Assembly (NCBI RefSeq): GCF_019355935.1
Contig: NZ_CP079925.1
Span: forward strand, 310,001 to 374,000
Direction: 5' to 3'
Length of the DNA stretch: 64,000 nucleotides
DNA from: Comamonas sp. Y33R10-2
GTDB lineage: Bacteria > Pseudomonadota > Gammaproteobacteria > Burkholderiales > Burkholderiaceae_C
Part shown: in pieces, positions 1-8,845 of the stretch
Layout: each line of letters opens with the position of its first letter
How positions within the stretch are numbered: the first letter of the stretch is position 1
Position numbers and translations under genes: made by a program
The notes under the pieces: generated by a model
What the model saw: the letters and a program-made list of their open reading frames with translations, nothing else
Told to the model about the DNA's origin: nothing
Databases searched by the model: none

Positions 1-2
1 CG

Positions 3-152
3 GCTTCGCTGGTGTTTGGCTCTATCGCTTGCTTTTCGGGGCTGTTTGGGCAATTGCTGCAGCGATCTGCCCGCGCCCAGCGCTGGCTGAACCGAATCGC
101 CGCCACCGTGTTTGGTGCGCTAGCCCTGCGCCTAGTCATGGTGCAACGCTAA
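3..152 (+). CDS. LysE/RhtB-family exporter, C-terminal fragment
   Basis: Only the last 49 codons are in the window; the gene enters from the left edge. The reading frame ends with a hydrophobic stretch containing RWLNRIAATVFGALALRL, the usual last membrane segment of LysE/RhtB amino-acid exporters, followed by a short basic tail. Such proteins export amino acids across the inner membrane. It converges on the minus-strand transporter genes to the right. The family call rests on this short tail alone, so substrate and subfamily cannot be stated. Confidence 0.6.
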   Translation, partial: ASLVFGSIACFSGLFGQLLQRSARAQRWLNRIAATVFGALALRLVMVQR

Positions 153-210
153 AAACTGGCGCGGCCCAATCAAGGGACACCGAGGAAGCGCCGCCGCGTA
201 CCGAGGGTGT

Positions 211-266
211 CGTCCCCCTCCCGCGAAGCGAGAGAGGGGGAAGCGGCAAAGCCGCTCAGGGGGAGC
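211..266. repeat. Palindromic intergenic repeat
   Basis: A compact compound palindrome lies between two convergent genes. CCCCCTC at 214-220 pairs with GAGGGGG at 234-240, and AGCGGC AAA GCCGCT at 242-256 forms a second hairpin, followed by CAGGGGGAGCTT. The arrangement resembles REP-like elements scattered between genes in Comamonadaceae (recognition from memory). It could also act as a transcription terminator, but there is no run of T. Confidence 0.55.
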
Positions 267-272
267 TTCAAG

Positions 273-1760
273 TCATCCCCAGGAAAGCGCTGAAAGATCG
301 TTCACAAACACCGGCATGTCTTTCCACAGCCCCCGAAGGTTTTTGTTGGCCACACTCACCCATTGCGGGGTGTAGATAAAGCCATGCACTGCATCCTTGG
401 CTAGCAGTCGCTGGGCATCGCCCAGAAGGCGGGCGCGGTCGGCAGGGCGGGGCGTGTGCTTGATCTTGTCAAACAGCGTATTGAACTCTTGCGACTGGTA
501 GCCCCAGTAGTAGTCTGGCTTGGCAAAGTTACCCAGATCAAACGGCTCCACATGCGAAATGATGGAGAGGTCGTAGTTCTTGTTGGTGTAGGTGCCAGAC
601 AGCCACTGCGCCCATTCCACGTTTTGCAGCTTGACCTTGATGCCAATTTTGGCCAATTGGGCCGCAATCAGCTCGCCGCCTTGGCGTGAGTAGGGTGTTG
701 GCGGCAGCGTCATGGTCAGCGTCAGCGGGGTCTTGATGCCCGCTTCCGCCATCAGCGCCTTGGCCTTATCCAAGTCGAAAGGGTTGACGCCCGTGGTGTC
801 TACAAAGCCAAAGGCCGTGGGCACGTAATAGCTGCCAATGGGCACGCCATAGCCATCGGCCGCACCGGCGATGACGGCTTTGCGGTCAATGGCCGCAGAA
901 ATGGCACGGCGCACGCGAACATCGTTCAAGGGCTTGCGTGCGTTGTTGATCGCCAAAATGGTCTTGGCGCGTGAGTTGCTCACCACCACCTGAAAGCGCG
1001 GGTTGGCTTGGAACTGGGGGACGCTGCGCGGCGTAACGCGGGGGAATACATCTACATCACCCGCCAGCAAAGATGCGACCTGCGCAGCAGGGTCTGGAAT
1101 AAAGCGGAACACGGCGCGTTTGATACGAATACTTTGCGCGCTGCGGTAGCCCGGCCATGCGCTCAGTGTGACGGATGCACCCTTGCTCCATGCCGTCAGC
1201 TTGTATGGGCCAGTACCTACGGGCTTGGTGGCATTGCTGGCAGCGCTCTTGGGCTCAACGATGACGGATGTACCCTGACCCATGATGAATAAAAAGTCAG
1301 GGTCAATGTCTTTGTTGGTGATGACGACGGTGTGCGCATCCTCCACCTTGGTGCTGAGGTTGGCGAAGCTGCGTTTGTCTTTGTTGGTGCTTTTGTCAGC
1401 AGCGGCGCGGTCAAAAGAGAACTTTACGGCTTGGGCGTTGAAAGGCTCACCGTTTTGAAACTTCACATCTTTACGCAGGCGAAAGGTGTAGGTCTTCAGA
1501 TCAGAAGACACATCCCAGCTTTCAGCCAGCAGGGGTGAGACGCTGCCGTCGGAGTTGATCTTGGTGAGCGTCTCAAACACGTTGTAGAGCACGACTTCGG
1601 CAATCGATGAAGCGGCACCGGCTGTGGGGTCGAGTCCCGGCGGCTCCAGCGTCATGGCCAGCGTGAGGCTGTCTTTTTTGTTCTGGGCCAAAGCCGGCCA
1701 GGCGCTCAACAAAGGCAAGCTGGCAACTGAGCTGGCCAGCAAGATGCGGCGATTGAACAT
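273..1760 (-). CDS. ABC transporter substrate-binding protein, peptide type (SBP_bac_5)
   Basis: Periplasmic solute receptor of 495 residues, typical for DppA/OppA-type proteins. A signal peptide spans residues 1-25 (basic MFNRR start, hydrophobic core, cleavage after WPALA). The family fold follows from about residue 40, with the usual N-terminal pattern LTLAMTLEPPGLDPT and the internal YNVFETLTKINSDGSVSPLL. It should capture a short peptide or related ligand for the two permeases encoded upstream. It is the last gene of the five-gene minus-strand cluster, separated from the preceding ATPase gene by 188 bases, so it may also have its own promoter. Ligand cannot be inferred from sequence alone; some members bind nickel, heme or glutathione. 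Confidence 0.9.
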   Translation of the reverse strand: MFNRRILLASSVASLPLLSAWPALAQNKKDSLTLAMTLEPPGLDPTAGAASSIAEVVLYNVFETLTKINSDGSVSPLLAESWDVSSDLKTYTFRLRKDVKFQNGEPFNAQAVKFSFDRAAADKSTNKDKRSFANLSTKVEDAHTVVITNKDIDPDFLFIMGQGTSVIVEPKSAASNATKPVGTGPYKLTAWSKGASVTLSAWPGYRSAQSIRIKRAVFRFIPDPAAQVASLLAGDVDVFPRVTPRSVPQFQANPRFQVVVSNSRAKTILAINNARKPLNDVRVRRAISAAIDRKAVIAGAADGYGVPIGSYYVPTAFGFVDTTGVNPFDLDKAKALMAEAGIKTPLTLTMTLPPTPYSRQGGELIAAQLAKIGIKVKLQNVEWAQWLSGTYTNKNYDLSIISHVEPFDLGNFAKPDYYWGYQSQEFNTLFDKIKHTPRPADRARLLGDAQRLLAKDAVHGFIYTPQWVSVANKNLRGLWKDMPVFVNDLSALSWG

Positions 1761-1890
1761 CTACAAAATCTCCGAATGGGGCAAGTCGCGAGGGGCCTGC
1801 AAAAACGCTACAAGTCATGGTGTGATGAAGCACAGTGCAGACTTGTTTCAAGTACGTTTTTACACTATGCAAGCAGTTCGCTAAGCCATC

Positions 1891-1920
1891 GAACTGTAGA
1901 TAACTGTAGATAACTGTTGC
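1891..1920. repeat. Three tandem 10-bp repeats upstream of the binding-protein gene
   Basis: GAACTGTAGA, TAACTGTAGA and TAACTGTTGC follow each other without gaps in the 188-base space between the ATPase gene and the substrate-binding protein gene. Ten-base spacing puts each copy on the same DNA face. This could be a regulator site or chance; there is no other evidence. Confidence 0.35.
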
Positions 1921-1948
1921 AAGTACGGGCAACAATTGCTTTGCTGCG

Positions 1949-2773
1949 TTAAATCACGCGTGGCGCAGCCTTGACCAGTGCTTGCGTGTACGGGTGCTCG
2001 GGTGCAGAAAACAGTTTTTGCGGCGTGCCGCGCTCCACAATCTCGCCTTGATAAAGCACGATGACCTGATCGCAGACATGCTGCACCACGGCCAAGTCGT
2101 GGCTGATGAAGAGGTAGGACAGGCCTAGCTCGCGCTGCAAATCCTGCATGAGGTTGAGCACCTGCGCTTGCACTGATACATCCAGCGCGCTGACCGGTTC
2201 ATCGGCCACGATGAGTTGGGGCCGGGTAATCAGCGCACGGGCAATGGCAATGCGCTGGCGCTGGCCACCCGAAAATTCATGCGGGTATTTGTCGGCATCT
2301 TGGGCGCGCAGGCCTACTTGCTCGAGCACGGCCAGCACCTGCTGGCGCTGTGCGCTGGGGCTGGGTTTGTCAGTCAGCGTGGTCAGTGGCTCGCTGATGA
2401 TGCGCTGCACCGTCATGCGCGGGTCCAGCGATCCGTAGGGGTCTTGAAACACCATCTGAAAATCACGCCTTGCAGCGCGCAAGGCTTTTTCAGAAAGTTG
2501 GTGCAGGTTGCGGCCCAGCAGCTCGACCGAGCCTTCAGTGGGCGTATCGAGCGCCATGACAAGACGCGCGAGGGTGGACTTGCCAGAGCCCGATTCGCCC
2601 ACCACACCTAAGCTTTGCCCAGCGTGCAATTCAAAGCTCACACCGCGCAGGGCCTGCAAAGGTTCTGCGGCTCGCCACAAGGATGTGCGGGGGCGTGAAT
2701 ACGAGTGTTTTAAGTCGATAATCCTTAATAGTATTGGACTTGTAGCTTCTGTTTTGATAGCGATGTGACTCAT
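1949..2773 (-). CDS. Peptide ABC transporter ATP-binding subunit (DppF/OppF type)
   Basis: Cytoplasmic ATPase of 274 residues that powers peptide import. Walker A is GESGSGKST at residues 59-67, the signature FSGGQ at 167-171 and Walker B LIVADEP at 187-193. Its ATG overlaps the stop of the preceding ATPase gene by four bases (ATGA), suggesting translational coupling. Oddity: the first 15 or so residues (AIKTEATSPILLRI) are encoded by a copy of a dispersed intergenic repeat, so the N-terminus is longer than usual for the family. The core starts near IIDLKHSY. It partners with the next ATPase subunit as a heterodimer. Confidence 0.9.
   Translation of the reverse strand: MSHIAIKTEATSPILLRIIDLKHSYSRPRTSLWRAAEPLQALRGVSFELHAGQSLGVVGESGSGKSTLARLVMALDTPTEGSVELLGRNLHQLSEKALRAARRDFQMVFQDPYGSLDPRMTVQRIISEPLTTLTDKPSPSAQRQQVLAVLEQVGLRAQDADKYPHEFSGGQRQRIAIARALITRPQLIVADEPVSALDVSVQAQVLNLMQDLQRELGLSYLFISHDLAVVQHVCDQVIVLYQGEIVERGTPQKLFSAPEHPYTQALVKAAPRVI
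2717..2766. repeat. Dispersed intergenic repeat, copy inside a coding start
   Basis: On the plus strand this reads AATCCTTAATAGTATTGG, then ACTTGTAGCTTCTGTTTTG, then ATAGCG. It matches the intergenic copies near 41780 and 59605 and, in the opposite orientation, a shorter one near 12985. Here the copy overlaps the first codons of the peptide-transporter ATPase gene. Confidence 0.55.
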
Positions 2774-3795
2774 ACCTGTACCCCTGCAGACAACGCTTGC
2801 TCATGCAGGCAGCGCACCAGATGGGGCTGGCGCCAAGAAGCGAGTGATGCCGGTGCAACGATGGGCTGGTGCAGCGTGCGCGGCTGGGGGTGCTCTACAA
2901 AACAGTTGCTCTGGGTGTAGCTGCAGCGGCCTGCAAACGGACAGCCTGCTGGCAGATCCACCAGTTCTGGCACCGCGCCGGCAATGGTGGATAAGTGTTC
3001 TTTGTGGCTTGTGGCCTGAAGCTGGGGGCGTGCCGCAAACAGGCCGCGTGTGTAAGGGTGGGCGCGCTGGGCAAAGACGGTTTCTGTCATTCCCGACTCC
3101 GCCACCGTGCCGCCGTACATGACCAGCAACTGCTCCGCATTTTGGGCAATCACGCCCAAGTCGTGGCTGATGAGGACTAGGGCCATGGAATGCTCGGCCA
3201 CCAGCTCTTGGAGCAAATCCAGAATGCGCTGCTGCACCGTCACATCCAGCGCTGTAGTGGGCTCATCGGCCACCAATAAGTCAGGGCCGCAGGCCAGCGC
3301 CATGGCAATCATGATGCGCTGGCGCTGCCCGCCAGAGAACTGGTGCGGGTACTCATCGAGCCGCTGGGCAGCTTGTGCAATGCCTACGCGTTCTAGCAAT
3401 TCGGTAGCGCGGGCGCGCGCTTGTGCGCGGCTGAGGCCTTGGTGAATGCGCAGCGGCTCTGCCACTTGGCGGCCAATGCTGTGCACGGGGTTCAGGGCGC
3501 TCATGGGTTCTTGAAACACCATGGCCATGCGGTTGCCGCGCAGCACGCTTAACTGGCGCTCGTTCAGGCCCAGCAATTCTTTGCCGCCCAGTTGAATGCT
3601 GCCCTCGACCTGTGCATGGTCAGGCAGCAGGCCCATCAGGGCCAGCGCGGTGAGCGATTTTCCGCAGCCCGATTCGCCAATCAGGCCTAGCGTGGCGCCG
3701 CGCTCCAGCGTAAAGCTCACATCGCGCACGGCCTGAGCGCGCCCGCGATGGGTTTGCAGGGTGATGCAGAGGTTGGAGACTTCAAGCAAAGCCAT
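2770..3795 (-). CDS. Peptide ABC transporter ATP-binding subunit (DppD/OppD type)
   Basis: ATPase of 341 residues, the longer of the pair. Walker A GESGCGKS is at residues 40-47, the signature FSGGQ at 154-158 and Walker B DLLVADEP at 173-180. The C-terminal extension with CPFAGRC near residue 285 is the oligopeptide-transporter C-terminal domain typical of DppD/OppD. It acts at the inner face of the membrane with the two permeases. It starts 18 bases after the DppC-type permease gene and overlaps the next ATPase gene by 4 bases, so the genes probably share one transcript. Confidence 0.92.
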   Translation of the reverse strand: MALLEVSNLCITLQTHRGRAQAVRDVSFTLERGATLGLIGESGCGKSLTALALMGLLPDHAQVEGSIQLGGKELLGLNERQLSVLRGNRMAMVFQEPMSALNPVHSIGRQVAEPLRIHQGLSRAQARARATELLERVGIAQAAQRLDEYPHQFSGGQRQRIMIAMALACGPDLLVADEPTTALDVTVQQRILDLLQELVAEHSMALVLISHDLGVIAQNAEQLLVMYGGTVAESGMTETVFAQRAHPYTRGLFAARPQLQATSHKEHLSTIAGAVPELVDLPAGCPFAGRCSYTQSNCFVEHPQPRTLHQPIVAPASLASWRQPHLVRCLHEQALSAGVQV

Positions 3796-3813
3796 GATTG
3801 GTATCTCTGGGCA

Positions 3814-4701
3814 TTAGCGCTCGCGTGTCAGTCGGGGATCAAGAAGGTCGCGCAGGCCATCACCGAGCAGGTTCAGGCCGAGTACGGACAAAGCAATCGC
3901 GACGCCGGGCCACACGGCCATCAGGGGCGCTTGGAACATCAAGGTCTGGGCGTCGCTCAACATTCGGCCCCATGAGGGCTGTGGCGGCTGCGTGCCAAGG
4001 CCTAGATAAGACAGTGCAGCCTCGGCCAGAATGGCCAGCGCAAACTGAATGGTGGCCTGCACCACAAGCACCGAGGCAATATTGGGCAGCACATGCTGCA
4101 GCGTGATAGCAGTGCGGCTTTTGCCGCAGGCGCGGGCAGCCAGCACATAGTCGCGCGCCCAGATGGCGTTGGCCGATGCACGGGTAATACGCGCAAACGT
4201 GGGGATGTTGAAGATGCCGATGGCGATGATGGCGTTGACCATGCCCGCGCCAAACACGGCTGTGAGCATGATGGCTGAGAGCAGGGCGGGGAAGGCAAAG
4301 GTGAAGTCCGCCAGCCGCATGATGATTTCTTCTACCCAGCCCCGGCGAGCAGCAGCAATCAGCCCCAGCGCTACGCCTATCGCTAAGCCGATGCCCACGG
4401 CTATCAGCCCCACGGCAATCGATGCGCGTGCGCCGACCAGAACTTGCGAGGCAATATCGCGCCCAAAGGCATCGGTGCCTAACCAGTGCTGGCTGCTGCT
4501 GGTTTGCAGCGCGGCTTCCATGTTCATCTCGTAGGCTGAGCCGGGAGTCCAGACAAAAGACAGCAGAGCCGCGGCAATCAGCAAGGCTGTGAGTGCCGCG
4601 CCCAGCACAAAGCTGCGGTGCTGCAGCGCACGTTGGGCAAAGCTTTGCGGCTGCGTGCGTGTGAAGGCGCGGGTGGGGTATTCAGGGGAGGGCGCGCTCA
4701 T
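3814..4701 (-). CDS. Peptide ABC transporter permease (DppC type)
   Basis: Inner-membrane permease of 295 residues. A cytoplasmic N-terminus of about 30 residues precedes a first membrane helix (FVLGAALTALLIAAALLSF); about five more helices follow. The DppC-type motif HWLGTDAFGRDI lies after the first periplasmic loop, and the EAA-type coupling loop includes AARACGKSRTAITLQHVLPN. The ATG overlaps the stop of the DppB-type gene by 4 bases. It forms the translocation channel with that protein. Confidence 0.92.
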   Translation of the reverse strand: MSAPSPEYPTRAFTRTQPQSFAQRALQHRSFVLGAALTALLIAAALLSFVWTPGSAYEMNMEAALQTSSSQHWLGTDAFGRDIASQVLVGARASIAVGLIAVGIGLAIGVALGLIAAARRGWVEEIIMRLADFTFAFPALLSAIMLTAVFGAGMVNAIIAIGIFNIPTFARITRASANAIWARDYVLAARACGKSRTAITLQHVLPNIASVLVVQATIQFALAILAEAALSYLGLGTQPPQPSWGRMLSDAQTLMFQAPLMAVWPGVAIALSVLGLNLLGDGLRDLLDPRLTRER

Positions 4702-5660
4702 ATATCGCTGGCCTTGATGCGTGGGTCAATGGCGGCATACAGCACATCGACCACAAAATTCACCACTACCACCATGGCGGCCAGCAGCAGCACGCAGTTG
4801 CGCACCACAATCACATCGCGGTTAGAGATGGACTGAAAGATCAGGCGACCAAGGCCGGGCAGGTAAAACACGTTTTCCACCACGATGGTGCCCGCCAGCA
4901 AGTTGGCAAACTGCAGGCCCATGACAGTGATGACGGGAATCATGGCGTTGCGCAGCACATGCCCCCAGAGCGCCGCGCCGCGCGATAGACCCTTGGCGCG
5001 GGCGGTGCGTACAAAGTCTTCGCGCAGCACTTCTAAAACGGCAGAGCGGGTGATGCGCGCCAGAATGGCCGCCTGCACCACGGCCAGAGAGATAGCGGGC
5101 AGCAGCAGCGCTTGAAAAGCCAGCCAGAAGCCGCCGCCAGCTTCTTCACTCCAGCCTGGAAAGCCACCGGCCGAGAACCATTGCAGCTTGATTGAAAACA
5201 GCAGAATCAAAAGAATCGCAAACCAGAAGTTGGGGATGGCAATGCCGATTTGCGCCAGACCCATCACCCCCACATCGCCCCAGCGCTTGTGATTGGCAGC
5301 CGCAAAAACACCTGCAGCAATGGCCAGCACGGCGGTAATGCACATGGCCATGATGGCCAGCGGCACGGTGACTGTAAGGCGCTCCCACACCAGCTCAGAC
5401 ACGGGCGAACCATAGACGTAGCTGGTGCCCATGTCGCCACGAAACAGGCCACTAATCCATTGCCAGTAACGTGTCAGGGCGGGTTGATCAAGGCCGAGTT
5501 GCTGCGCCATGGCTAGCACGGCTTCTGGGTCCGCATCGGGGCCCATGAGCATCTGCGCAGCATCGCCGGGCAAAATTTCAAGCACGGCAAACACCACGAT
5601 GGATGCGCCCAGCAAAGTGGCGATCAGCGTGAGCAGGCGTTTGAGCAAGTAGATGCTCAT
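4698..5660 (-). CDS. Peptide ABC transporter permease (DppB type)
   Basis: Inner-membrane permease, about 320 residues from the ATG at 5660 (MSIYLLKRLLTLIATLLG), which is the standard DppB/OppB start; the frame stays open upstream to 5729 but that extension has no family features. The motif ILPGDAAQMLMGPDADPEAV follows the first helix, and the coupling loop ARTARAKGLSRGAALWGHVL lies in the second half. First gene of the importer cluster, read leftward. A promoter should lie in the 173-base divergent space shared with the ferredoxin gene, but I see no clear boxes. Confidence 0.9.
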   Translation of the reverse strand: MSIYLLKRLLTLIATLLGASIVVFAVLEILPGDAAQMLMGPDADPEAVLAMAQQLGLDQPALTRYWQWISGLFRGDMGTSYVYGSPVSELVWERLTVTVPLAIMAMCITAVLAIAAGVFAAANHKRWGDVGVMGLAQIGIAIPNFWFAILLILLFSIKLQWFSAGGFPGWSEEAGGGFWLAFQALLLPAISLAVVQAAILARITRSAVLEVLREDFVRTARAKGLSRGAALWGHVLRNAMIPVITVMGLQFANLLAGTIVVENVFYLPGLGRLIFQSISNRDVIVVRNCVLLLAAMVVVVNFVVDVLYAAIDPRIKASDI

Positions 5661-5833
5661 GACTTTGGGCGAAGTTTCATTGTGAAAAAAGCGCAGAGTT
5701 CTGAGGGGAGCTGCGAGACATAACGGCATTGTGCCGGTGTTATGCCGCTGACTTTGCCCAAGCGGCTGCCATGTCTTGATGAGCCGGGGATAATGCGAAC
5801 TACCGATACGAAGAACTGCTCAGGAGCTGGCAT

Positions 5834-6094
5834 ATGGCATTGATGATTACAGATGAATGCATCAACTGCGATGTGTGCGAGCCTGAGTGCCCGAACGACG
5901 CCATTTACATGGGCGAGCAGTTTTACGAAATCCACCCACACAAATGCACAGAATGTGTGGGCCACTTTGATGAGCCGCAATGCGTGCAGATTTGCCCTGT
6001 GGCCTGTATTCCCGTGAACCCTGAGTATGTGGAAAGCCACGAGGTGCTGTTCAAAAAGTACGAGCAGCTGATTGAGGCTAAGAAGCTGGATTAA
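5834..6094 (+). CDS. YfhL-type 4Fe-4S dicluster ferredoxin
   Basis: Small cytoplasmic electron carrier of 86 residues. Cluster ligands are visible as C9, C12, C15, C19 (CINCDVCEPEC) and C38, C41, C50, C54 and C58 (CTECVGHFDEPQC then CPVAC). The CxxC-x8-C spacing in the second half marks the YfhL/Allochromatium-type ferredoxins rather than plain 2[4Fe-4S] ones. The ATG is preceded by AGGAG at a good distance. It stands alone, divergent from the peptide transporter and followed by a strong terminator, so its redox partner is not evident here. Confidence 0.92.
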   Translation: MALMITDECINCDVCEPECPNDAIYMGEQFYEIHPHKCTECVGHFDEPQCVQICPVACIPVNPEYVESHEVLFKKYEQLIEAKKLD

Positions 6095-6152
6095 GTCTTC
6101 GAAGACGTTTTTAAGAGGGTTTTATCCCTCTGGTCCTTGATAGTTAAGCACC

Positions 6153-6180
6153 AATAGCTCCTACTTTAGGAGCTATTTTT
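6153..6180 (+). terminator. Intrinsic terminator after the ferredoxin gene
   Basis: AATAGCTCCTA at 6153-6163 pairs perfectly with TAGGAGCTATT at 6167-6177, with loop CTT, followed by T residues. It probably also ends pth from the other side, which stops at 6184, because the left arm is preceded by A/T-rich sequence. Confidence 0.8.
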
Positions 6181-6183
6181 ACG

Positions 6184-6822
6184 TCAAGCATTCTCTGGCG
6201 TAGTTGGCGCTGCATCGGGTGCAGGCTTGCGCGGTGGCTTGGGGCGTGGCGCTTTGCTGGTGTGGATGGCCTGCGTAGCCTTGTCCATTTGTCCGGCAAC
6301 GATCTCAGGCCAAGATTTAAGCGAGTGAATGATGGAGTCTTCGATCAACTTCATCTGATCGGGGGCTGGCTTTTTGAGCACCCAGTTGGCGACTTCACTC
6401 TTGTCGCCGGGGTGGCCAATGCCCACGCGCAATCGCCAGTAGTTGTGCGAGCCTAGTTGCGCGTGAATATCGCGCAGGCCGTTGTGGCCGCCATGGCTGC
6501 CGCCTTGCTTGAGCTTGACGGTGCCGGGCTCAAAGTCCAGCTCATCGTGCACGACCAGCACTTCTTCGGGTTGAATCTTGAAAAAGCGCGCCAGTGCGCC
6601 CACAGATTTGCCGGAGAGGTTCATGAAGGTTTGCGGCTCTAGCAGCCACACATTCTGGCCGTTGATCGTGGTGCGAGCCATCAAACCCCAGTAGCTGCGC
6701 TCAGGCACCAGCGTGACCTTGAGTTCGCGCGCCAGCGCATCAATCCACCAGAAGCCGGCGTTGTGTCTTGTGTTTTCGTATTCAGGGCCGGGGTTGCCGA
6801 GGCCAACAAACAGTTTGATCAT
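6184..6822 (-). CDS. pth: Peptidyl-tRNA hydrolase
   Basis: Cytoplasmic esterase of 212 residues that releases tRNA from dropped-off peptidyl-tRNA. The N-terminus [20 protein letters not shown] carries N10 and the catalytic H20, and the middle has [11 protein letters not shown] with the conserved Asp and the GGHNGLRDI segment. About 20 C-terminal residues (Pro/Lys/Ala-rich) exceed the usual 190-residue family length. It lies downstream of rplY in the common beta-proteobacterial prs-rplY-pth order. A hairpin at 6890-6905 between rplY and pth may limit read-through. Confidence 0.96.
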   Translation of the reverse strand: MIKLFVGLGNPGPEYENTRHNAGFWWIDALARELKVTLVPERSYWGLMARTTINGQNVWLLEPQTFMNLSGKSVGALARFFKIQPEEVLVVHDELDFEPGTVKLKQGGSHGGHNGLRDIHAQLGSHNYWRLRVGIGHPGDKSEVANWVLKKPAPDQMKLIEDSIIHSLKSWPEIVAGQMDKATQAIHTSKAPRPKPPRKPAPDAAPTTPENA

Positions 6823-6881
6823 GACTTGATTATCTTCTTGCTAGCAGGGTTGATGTGCGCAGGAGCTTGTGCAGCCACTCA

Positions 6882-6909
6882 AAGAAAAAGCCCACCGAAG
6901 TGGGCCTTT
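6882..6909 (-). terminator. Terminator after rplY
   Basis: On the minus strand GCCCAC (6905-6900) pairs with GTGGGC (6895-6890) around a TTCG tetraloop, followed by TTTTTCTTT. This lies between rplY and pth. Confidence 0.75.
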
Positions 6910-6951
6910 GCTTTGAGTACAGCGACAAGCGCTGTACCGAAGTCACAAGAA

Positions 6952-7572
6952 TTACTTCTTGCCCTTCTTAGCAGGAGCGGCAGGAGCTGCAGCAGCGGCT
7001 TCCACAGGTGCCACGTCGGGCAGCTTGATGGAGATCACGGCTGGGTTCTTGTTGGCGCCACGCACCACAGCGGTCACGCCCTTAGGCAGCTTCAGACCTT
7101 GCACGCCCAGAGCGGACTTGGAAGTCAGAGTGCTCAGGTCAACCTTGATGAATGCGGGCAGCAGTGCTGGCTCGCAAATCACTTGCACTTCAGTCAGGAT
7201 GTGAGTGATAGTGCAGTTGTCAGCCTTCACAGCTGGGGACTCTTCTGCACCTTCAAAGTGCAAAGGCACGCTAGTGTGCAGCTTGGTATTTGCATCAACG
7301 CGTTGGAAGTCGATGTGTTGCACCAGCTTCTTGAAGGGGTGGAACTGCACGTCGCGCAGAACAACCTTGGTCACTTGACCGTTGATTTCCATGTCCAGAA
7401 TGCTGGAGTGGAAAGCTTCCTTGTGCACAGCGTGCCACAAGTTGTTGTGATCGATTTCGATCAGTTGGGTTTCACCAGCACCGTAAACGATGCCGGGAGT
7501 CTTACCCGACAGACGCAGACGGCGGCTCGCACCCGTACCTTGCTTTGCGCGCTCAGTTGCGACGAATTGCAT
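6952..7572 (-). CDS. rplY: 50S ribosomal protein L25/general stress protein Ctc
   Basis: 5S rRNA-binding ribosomal protein of 206 residues, the long (CTC/TL5) form with an N-terminal L25 domain (residues 1-95, MQFVATERAKQGTGASRRLR) and a C-terminal beta domain (about 100-185). The last 20 residues are Ala/Lys-rich and end in KKGKK. It sits between prs and pth, the standard neighbourhood in this group. Confidence 0.96.
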   Translation of the reverse strand: MQFVATERAKQGTGASRRLRLSGKTPGIVYGAGETQLIEIDHNNLWHAVHKEAFHSSILDMEINGQVTKVVLRDVQFHPFKKLVQHIDFQRVDANTKLHTSVPLHFEGAEESPAVKADNCTITHILTEVQVICEPALLPAFIKVDLSTLTSKSALGVQGLKLPKGVTAVVRGANKNPAVISIKLPDVAPVEAAAAAPAAPAKKGKK

Positions 7573-7675
7573 AACTAACTCCTAGATGGACGGACCGCGA
7601 CCAGTCTCGTCCTATTGATAAAAGAACCTGTGCTTTAAAAAAGCCTTGGATTCTTACGGTGGGCTCGAAACAGTC

Positions 7676-7695
7676 AAACCTCCCGCAGGAGGTTT
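7676..7695 (-). terminator. Hairpin after prs
   Basis: AAACCTCC at 7676-7683 pairs perfectly with GGAGGTTT at 7688-7695 around CGCA. No long T-run follows on the minus strand, so it may be a weak terminator or an RNA-stabilising hairpin between prs and rplY. Confidence 0.5.
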
Positions 7696-7725
7696 GTTTG
7701 GCTCAAGCCCGAAAAACCAGAGATT

Positions 7726-8685
7726 TTAAGCGCTAAACAAGCTGCTCACCGAATCACCGGTAGATATCCGGTGAATCGACTCGGCAAACAGGCCTGCTAC
7801 AGACAGTTGGCGAATCTTGCCGCACTTCTGAGCTTCGGGGCTCAATGGAATAGTGTTGGTGACAACCACTTCATCCAGAGCCGAGCCATTGCCGATGCGT
7901 TCAATGGCTGGGCCAGAGAAGATGGGGTGTGAGCAATAAGCGTACACGTTCTTGGCGCCGCGCTGCTTGAGCACTTCGGCAGCCTTGACCAGGGTGCCTG
8001 CGGTGTCGATCATGTCATCCATGATCACGCAGTTGCGGCCGTCGATGTCGCCGATCACGTGCATGACTTCAGACACGTTCGCCTTGGGGCGACGCTTGTC
8101 GATGATGGCCAGATCGCAACCCAGTTCCTTGGCCAGGGCGCGAGCACGCACCACACCGCCAACGTCAGGGGACACAACGATCAAGTCTTCGTAGTTCTTC
8201 TGGCGCAGGTCATTGAGCAACACGGGAGTTGCATAAATGTTGTCCACGGGAATGTCGAAGAAGCCTTGAATTTGGTCTGAGTGCAGATCCATGGTCAAAA
8301 CGCGCTCAACGCCAACGGCTTGCAGCATGTTGGCAACCACCTTGGCGGTGATTGGCACGCGGCTGGAGCGGGGGCGGCGGTCTTGGCGGGCGTAACCGAA
8401 GTACGGGATCACGGCGCAGATGCGCTCGGCAGATGCACGCTTAAGGGCATCGACCATCACCAACAACTCCATCAGGTTGTCATTGGTGGGGGCGCATGTG
8501 GACTGAACCACAAACACGTCGCGAGCGCGAACGTTTTGCTTGATCTCGACTGCAACTTCTCCATCGGAGAATTTGCCAACGTCGGCAGCACCAAGGGTAG
8601 TGCCAAGGTGCTTAACGATCTCTTCAGCCATGCCGGGATTGGCATTGCCTGTGAAGACCATGAAATCAGAATTATGTGAGTGCAT
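7726..8685 (-). CDS. prs: Ribose-phosphate pyrophosphokinase
   Basis: Makes PRPP from ribose 5-phosphate and ATP for nucleotide, histidine, tryptophan and NAD synthesis. It has 319 residues, the normal length. Visible family motifs are the flexible-loop region [20 protein letters not shown], the [16 protein letters not shown] segment and the PRPP loop [11 protein letters not shown] near residue 220. The tRNA-Gln gene lies 44 bases upstream on the same strand, so the two may share a transcript. Confidence 0.97.
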   Translation of the reverse strand: MHSHNSDFMVFTGNANPGMAEEIVKHLGTTLGAADVGKFSDGEVAVEIKQNVRARDVFVVQSTCAPTNDNLMELLVMVDALKRASAERICAVIPYFGYARQDRRPRSSRVPITAKVVANMLQAVGVERVLTMDLHSDQIQGFFDIPVDNIYATPVLLNDLRQKNYEDLIVVSPDVGGVVRARALAKELGCDLAIIDKRRPKANVSEVMHVIGDIDGRNCVIMDDMIDTAGTLVKAAEVLKQRGAKNVYAYCSHPIFSGPAIERIGNGSALDEVVVTNTIPLSPEAQKCGKIRQLSVAGLFAESIHRISTGDSVSSLFSA

Positions 8686-8729
8686 TGTGCGTCCCAGTGC
8701 TGTGGGTTGCTATGACGCAAGAAGATATT

Positions 8730-8806
8730 TGGCAGGGGAAGAAGGACTCGAACCTTCGCATGCCGGAATCAAAATCCGGTGCCTTAACCAACTTGGCGAC
8801 TCCCCT
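8730..8806 (-). tRNA. tRNA-Gln (TTG)
   Basis: A 77-nt cloverleaf on the minus strand. The acceptor AGGGGAG pairs with TTCCCCT, the anticodon loop reads TTTTGAT giving anticodon TTG (Gln), the T arm has GGTTCGAGTCC, and the CCA end is encoded. It lies between ispE and prs, as in many beta-proteobacteria. Confidence 0.95.
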
Positions 8807-8845
8807 ACACAGGTTTTTTGTCGAAAACAAAAAGCCTAAAACTTT

